From a virus: 26,757 nucleotides of DNA. The position numbers and the translations under genes are program-made. Positions 23,196-26,757 of this stretch are shown here, piece by piece; position 1 is the first letter of the stretch; every line of letters begins with the position of its first letter. The stretch covers positions 1-26,757 of IMG/VR virus record IMGVR_UViG_3300048588_000220; one strand, 5' to 3'. The notes under the pieces are model-generated. The model had not been told where the DNA came from, did not search any database, and saw only the letters and a list, made by a program, of their open reading frames with translations.

Positions 23196-23768
23196 ATGGC
23201 AGTGAACGAAACAACCGGAATTGACCCAGTAGTTGATCGATTCGTTATCTGGCGACCATCCACGTCGCAATACACCAACATGAATGCCACATGGCCGCGA
23301 ACGGATGGCGGGCAGATCGTTGGTGCAAACCCAGATTTCGAGTATTACAAGAAGGTTGAGACTGCTCAGCCAGACGTGGACCATCGCTATACGGTCACGT
23401 CAGAGTTTGGCCGAACTCCGATTACTCCAACGCCTGCGGTTGGATTGCCACAGGGAACGTACTCTGCTCAGTATTCGCTCGTAAAACGCGAACTGCCGGA
23501 ACTGCTGGCCCAGATCGAAACCGAATACCAGCGGCAAGTCAGACTGCAGTTCCCAGAGACGGAAAACCCTTCGACGATTGTCAATGTCGGCGGAATTCTG
23601 ATCAAACAGCAATCCGGGGCGGTGCTCACTGAAGCGGAAACGACAACGCTTGCAACCTTCGTCTCAGTTCGCGACGCGATTGTCCAGCTTGCAGCGCGTC
23701 GGCAGGAGTTGATTGACGCAGCAACAGCCGATCAGGATTACGACATCACTGTTTGGCCGGTGCTGTGA
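23196..23768 (+). CDS. unrecognised fibre-block protein, 190 aa
   Basis: I do not recognise this protein. A strong AAGGAG lies about 8 bases before ATG 23196; the ATG at 23191 is in another frame and stops after four codons. The first half has aromatic-rich strands (RFVIWRPSTSQYTNMNATWP). The second half has a helix (LVKRELPELLAQIETEYQRQ), a VNVGGILIKQQSGAVLT hairpin, and a second helix with RDAIVQLAARRQELIDAA. The closing segment, with helices rich in Gln and Arg and a D-x-x-x-DYDITVWP end, may pack against another tail protein. The stop overlaps the next start. Confidence 0.62.
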   Translation: MAVNETTGIDPVVDRFVIWRPSTSQYTNMNATWPRTDGGQIVGANPDFEYYKKVETAQPDVDHRYTVTSEFGRTPITPTPAVGLPQGTYSAQYSLVKRELPELLAQIETEYQRQVRLQFPETENPSTIVNVGGILIKQQSGAVLTEAETTTLATFVSVRDAIVQLAARRQELIDAATADQDYDITVWPVL

Positions 23769-24700
23769 TGACGCCAAGCTTCGCAAAGCCACGGTCTGAG
23801 TTGCCGTGGCTGCCCTATCAGGAACAAGATCGAGTGATTATTAACGCTCACAATTTTGGCGGATCTTGGACGCCAGCACAGATCAGCACTTATCAATGGG
23901 TGCGAGCTGCTGATTCGTCCACGCTCTTTGACGCAATATCAGGCGGATCTGCGGTCGGTACAGATGGTGGAGTCGCACGGCTTGAAGACAAAAGCGGCAA
24001 CGGTCGGCATTACACTCAGTCGGCCAGCGGGGACCGACCTCTGCGAAAAATCGGCGTTCAGAATGGTCGTGACGTGCTACGTTTCAACGGCACAAGCGAT
24101 CGCATGAGCGTGCCGTCAAGCACTGGAATGTTCAACTTTTTACACTCCAGTCAAGGTGCGATTTTCTTTGCGGGTCGCGTTGGAAATTCATCGAATCCCA
24201 ATGCGCTGCTGCCGATCATGGGCAATGGTGGGGGATTTTCTGGCAGTCGCATCGGGATCACATTCCTTCTCGACGACCGCGTTTCGGTACCTGCAAATAA
24301 TAGACTTAGCCTAAGCGCTTTTAATAACAATGTAGGTGCAGCAGGTATCGGCACAGACAACACGCTGACACCAAACACCTTTCAGCAGTTTGCGACGATC
24401 CATGACATCGCCAACGGCACCACGTCCGCAAAGCTAACGCTGTACGTGAATGGCATCAACACCAGTTCGACTGTCACCAGCTCGACTGCAGGCACGTCCT
24501 CCAATGCGTCGAATAACTGGTTTTTGGGTGACTACGCGACGGGCAGCTTTTTTCTCGCTGGAGATGTCGGTGAGATTATTATTCTGAATTCAATTCCAAC
24601 AACGGACACGCGGCAGAAGATCGAGGGTTATCTTGCTCACCAGTGGGGCACGAACGGATTGCTCGACGGCTCACATCCTTACAAATCGGTGGCACCATGA
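23768..24700 (+). CDS. LamG/concanavalin-like lectin-domain protein, 310 aa
   Basis: The central and C-terminal regions have the pattern of a LamG-like jelly roll: VARLEDKSGNGRHYTQSASG, RDVLRFNGTSDRMSVPSSTG, QGAIFFAGRV, a middle strand KLTLYVNGINTSS, NWFLGDYATGSFFLAGDVGE, and the terminal IIILNSIPTTDTRQKIEGYL followed by AHQWG. The last element is typical of Laminin_G_3-like domains in bacterial and phage surface proteins. It probably binds a carbohydrate or other ligand at the host surface and may be the receptor-binding protein. It starts at ATG 23768, overlapping the previous stop, and its own stop overlaps the next start. Confidence 0.78.
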   Translation: MTPSFAKPRSELPWLPYQEQDRVIINAHNFGGSWTPAQISTYQWVRAADSSTLFDAISGGSAVGTDGGVARLEDKSGNGRHYTQSASGDRPLRKIGVQNGRDVLRFNGTSDRMSVPSSTGMFNFLHSSQGAIFFAGRVGNSSNPNALLPIMGNGGGFSGSRIGITFLLDDRVSVPANNRLSLSAFNNNVGAAGIGTDNTLTPNTFQQFATIHDIANGTTSAKLTLYVNGINTSSTVTSSTAGTSSNASNNWFLGDYATGSFFLAGDVGEIIILNSIPTTDTRQKIEGYLAHQWGTNGLLDGSHPYKSVAP

Positions 24701-25644
24701 CGACACACTCAGCAGTTCTCGCCGCACCATCAGGGCTTACGCTGACGGCGAAATTATTCACGCTGGCAGACCCTGATACGGTCTACAAAACAGCAGGCTC
24801 TGTGACGTATCGCACGAATGCCACAGCACAAGCGGTTGCGTCTTTTGCCGACGTCGCTGCTGGCGATTACACGATGATTTATTTCAGCGGATCGCGTGCC
24901 GTCGCGATCGGATATCGGACGTTCTCTGGCACTGACGGAGAGACTGCGACGGAGACACCAGTAGCAGTGGAACTGGACTCCTCTGTTACCGCTCAGCTGG
25001 ATGCGATCGAGGATAACACTGATGCTTCTGTAGGGTATCTCACGACGCTCGTAAATCGCATTACGTCGAACGCAGCCACCGGGCTCGCCAATCTGTTCGC
25101 GATGATTACCGGCTCCGGAGCATCCGCGAAGTTTACAGAACTTGCTCTCGAAAACGCTCCGGCCGGTGGAGCTGGCGAGGGCGGCGGTCTTACTGAAGCG
25201 CAAGACCAAACATTGACGGGCATTGCCGGAGCGGTGGCACGGCTGCGCGGTGCTGTGCTGAATTGGGTCGGGAATGTCGGGCCGGGCGGAGTTCTGGAGC
25301 TCACTATCGGAGACGATCACGAATCCGTCATCGAAAACGATTTGCCGATCCGAGTGAAAGACGCAGGCGGTCTGTTGTTCGATCGTCTGACGGCCGCCGG
25401 CACGACTCTTCAATGGTCCGCTGGCCAAGATACCACCGGCGGAATGATCACGGGGACCGTCGGCACACCGACACATGACGACGAAACTGAGATTACCACG
25501 ATCATCGTTCAGGTGCCGAACTGCAGCGCGACGGGAAACATTCTGGCGCCGTACAAGTGGCAACTGCAACGGACCGTCGGAGGAAAACGCGCGAGAGAAC
25601 TCAAAGGCACGCTGAATCTGATTCCGGATATGATCGGCGATTAA
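24697..25644 (+). CDS. tail protein with beta N-terminus and BppU-like C-terminal domain
   Basis: A 315-aa protein that starts on the stop of the LamG gene. The N-terminal ~90 residues look like a beta-sandwich (LTLTAKLFTLADPDTVYKTA, then VAAGDYTMIYFSGSRAVAIG). A helical, Ala/Gly-rich linker follows (TAQLDAIEDNTDASVGYLTT at about 105-125, and a GGAGEGGGL loop). The C-terminal ~110 residues (GVLELTIGDDHESVIENDLP, then IRVKDAGG, TEITTIIVQVP, APYKWQLQRTVGGKRARELK) resemble the Ig-like domain of phage upper-baseplate (BppU-type) proteins, which link fibres to the tail. That resemblance is from memory of the pattern only. It is the last gene of the rightward block. Confidence 0.6.
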   Translation: MTTHSAVLAAPSGLTLTAKLFTLADPDTVYKTAGSVTYRTNATAQAVASFADVAAGDYTMIYFSGSRAVAIGYRTFSGTDGETATETPVAVELDSSVTAQLDAIEDNTDASVGYLTTLVNRITSNAATGLANLFAMITGSGASAKFTELALENAPAGGAGEGGGLTEAQDQTLTGIAGAVARLRGAVLNWVGNVGPGGVLELTIGDDHESVIENDLPIRVKDAGGLLFDRLTAAGTTLQWSAGQDTTGGMITGTVGTPTHDDETEITTIIVQVPNCSATGNILAPYKWQLQRTVGGKRARELKGTLNLIPDMIGD

Positions 25645-25650
25645 CGTTCA

Positions 25651-25680
25651 GCGGCCGCTTCACGCCGGAGCTGCAGCCGC
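25651..25680. terminator. possible bidirectional terminator between convergent genes
   Basis: GCGGCCGC (25651-25658) and GCAGCCGC (25673-25680) form an imperfect 8-position stem with one mismatch around a 14-nt loop. It begins 6 bases after the stop of the last tail gene and lies 28 bases before the stop of the convergent integrase gene, so it is the natural place for a shared terminator. There is no strong T run on either side. Confidence 0.45.
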
Positions 25681-25708
25681 AAAGGCAATCCAAGATGCGT
25701 CACACCTT

Positions 25709-26716
25709 TCATGTCAGCAGCGTTTGCAACGGACTGATCGTTGCTGCGACTGATGACGTTGTCACATGCAGATAAATCTGAGTCGTGGCCAAATCTTTGT
25801 GCCCAAGCAGATCCTGAACGACTCTGATGTCTGTACCTGCTTGCAAAAGATGGGTTGCGAACGAATGCCGGAACGTGTGTGGGCTGATTCGTTTTGTGAG
25901 TTTCGCTGTCTCAGCGGCCTTAGAAATCTGCCGTCCGATGTTGCTTTCATCCTGATGATGCCTGCCCAGTCTTCCAGTATCCGGACAAGTGCTCAGGCTG
26001 TTTGACGCAAACAAAAAATACCATGCAAGTTGTTTCGCTGCTTTCGGTGATTTTCGTTCGAACGCTCTGGGTAAAGCGACACGAGCAATTCCATTCCTGG
26101 CGTCGGAAGTGTGCAGCCGTCGAACATGAGCAATTTGATTCTGCAAAGGCTCGATGAGAACGTTGGGAAGCGGTACAAGCCGACCAGCCTTTCCTTTTGT
26201 GTCCCAGAGCTGAATTCGCCCCAGATTGAAATCAATGTCTTTAACTCGCAACGTCAGGCACTCCTTCAACCGGAGCCCGCAACCGTACAACAACTGAGCC
26301 TGAAGCAGATGCACACCACGCAGATGTTCCAGCACTTTTTTAACTTCGTCGCGACTCATAACGACAGGAAGATACAACGACTTGCGAGCTCGGACTGCGT
26401 CAACGTTTCCGAGCGGAGACTTCAGAACGTAACGGTAAAGAAACAACAAGGCTGCAAGAGCCTGATTTTGAGTCGATGCCGACACTTTCCCGACGTTTGC
26501 CAACTTACTCAAAAACCGTTCTACAGCGTCCGTCGGATTATGAATCTCCTCAGGCCGAACCCACTCGCCGCGGTTTTCGATTCGGACGAATTTCAAAAAC
26601 TCCACAACATGCGACCAGTACGCATGAAAAGTCGAATCCGCACAATTCCGAGCGCGAACAGCCGCGCGAAAGTCATCAACGAGCATCTGATTTTCCCTGT
26701 AAAAATCAGCATCCAT
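25709..26716 (-). CDS. intI: integron-type tyrosine recombinase (IntI family)
   Basis: The 335-aa protein has an N-terminal core-binding domain (RNCADSTFHAYWSHVVEFLK, then VSASTQNQALAALLFLYRYV) and a catalytic domain with Arg149 in GCGLRLKECLTL, Lys174, His280-x-x-Arg283 in SPHTFRHSFATHLL, His306 in DLLGHKD and Tyr315 in TTQIYLHV. What separates it from phage XerD-like integrases is the extra segment between about 205 and 258 (VALPRAFERKSPKA, WYFLFASNSLS, GRLGRHHQDES), the motif specific to integron integrases. It should recombine attI and attC sites. It is convergent with the phage genes. ATG 26716 has no good ribosome-binding site, and only 41 bp upstream are visible. Confidence 0.9.
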   Translation of the reverse strand: MDADFYRENQMLVDDFRAAVRARNCADSTFHAYWSHVVEFLKFVRIENRGEWVRPEEIHNPTDAVERFLSKLANVGKVSASTQNQALAALLFLYRYVLKSPLGNVDAVRARKSLYLPVVMSRDEVKKVLEHLRGVHLLQAQLLYGCGLRLKECLTLRVKDIDFNLGRIQLWDTKGKAGRLVPLPNVLIEPLQNQIAHVRRLHTSDARNGIARVALPRAFERKSPKAAKQLAWYFLFASNSLSTCPDTGRLGRHHQDESNIGRQISKAAETAKLTKRISPHTFRHSFATHLLQAGTDIRVVQDLLGHKDLATTQIYLHVTTSSVAATISPLQTLLT

Positions 26717-26757
26717 GCCGGTTGTTTATTCTGCGCCCAGCAGAATCATCGTTAGGT
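26717..26757 (-). promoter_or_regulatory. candidate attI region with GTTRRRY core and inverted repeat
   Basis: On the side of the integrase start where an integron carries attI, GTTAGGT lies at 26751-26757 and fits the GTTRRRY core at which cassettes insert. Between it and the start codon, ATTCTGC (26728-26734) and GCAGAAT (26740-26746) form a perfect 7-bp inverted repeat around GCCCA. The integrase promoter and any operator must also lie in or beyond this stretch. The window stops at the last base of the core, so the neighbouring half of the site and any cassettes are not visible. Confidence 0.55.

Noticed and set aside
19712-25644. Diversity-generating retroelement acting on the fibre genes
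   Set aside because: No reverse transcriptase and no near-identical template/variable repeat pair was seen in the window.
25640-25680. attC-like site beside the integrase stop (TTAACGTTCAGCGGCCGC and following bases)
   Set aside because: It resembles attC left arms superficially, but RYYYAAC is not matched and no paired GTTRRRY follows. A shared terminator explains it better.

Overview
The window is a structural-gene module of a tailed phage or prophage with HK97-type head genes. It carries an integron-type integrase at its right edge and what looks like a contig end at its left edge (about 60 C in a row). Gene order, the long tape measure protein and the lack of sheath or contractile-tail genes point to a siphovirus. 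No rRNA, tRNA, CRISPR or transposon was seen. The host is most likely a planctomycete or relative. This rests on moderately high GC, an IntI-like integrase of the kind known from planctomycete chromosomes, and planctomycete-like secreted proteins. It is an inference; no taxonomic marker is present.

Layout. 1-507: poly-C, a small minus-strand gene (95-337) and a divergent intergenic region with one copy of an 18-bp repeat. 508-2858: small accessory genes, namely a membrane/coiled-coil protein, hypotheticals, a 190-aa hypothetical and a thioredoxin-like lipoprotein with CPPC. 2858-7098: packaging (HNH endonuclease, small terminase, large terminase, portal). 7095-9858: small membrane protein, prohead protease and major capsid protein. 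The capsid gene has a 347-bp leader holding the second copy of the 18-bp repeat and several possible hairpins. 9958-12210: head-tail joining genes and the tail tube. 12279-14106: an Ala/Pro/Val-tailed protein, a secreted Cys/Pro-rich protein, then a two-frame tail assembly chaperone pair joined by a A-AAA-AAA slippery site. 14106-17087: tape measure protein. 17090-19709: three unrecognised genes in the place of the distal tail proteins. 19712-25644: a repeat/beta-helix protein, a GT2 glycosyltransferase, two small unknown proteins, a LamG-like protein and a protein with a possible baseplate-type domain. 25709-26716, minus strand: the integron-type tyrosine recombinase, converging on the phage genes.

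The structural genes run in one direction with many ATGA-type overlaps, so they look translationally coupled. Inverted repeats sit at several larger gaps: before the protease, in the capsid leader, after the capsid gene, and twice before the head-tail connector. They may tune expression of the highly expressed head genes. No endolysin, replication gene, repressor or recognisable spanin pair is visible, so the phage genome is incomplete here or these functions are unrecognised.

The strongest points for follow-up are: an integron integrase within 65 bp of phage tail genes, with an inverted repeat and a GTTRRRY core that ends the window exactly; the programmed frameshift; the glycosyltransferase inside the tail-fibre block; and the unrecognised distal-tail trio. 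All functional calls come from reading motifs and gene order by eye.
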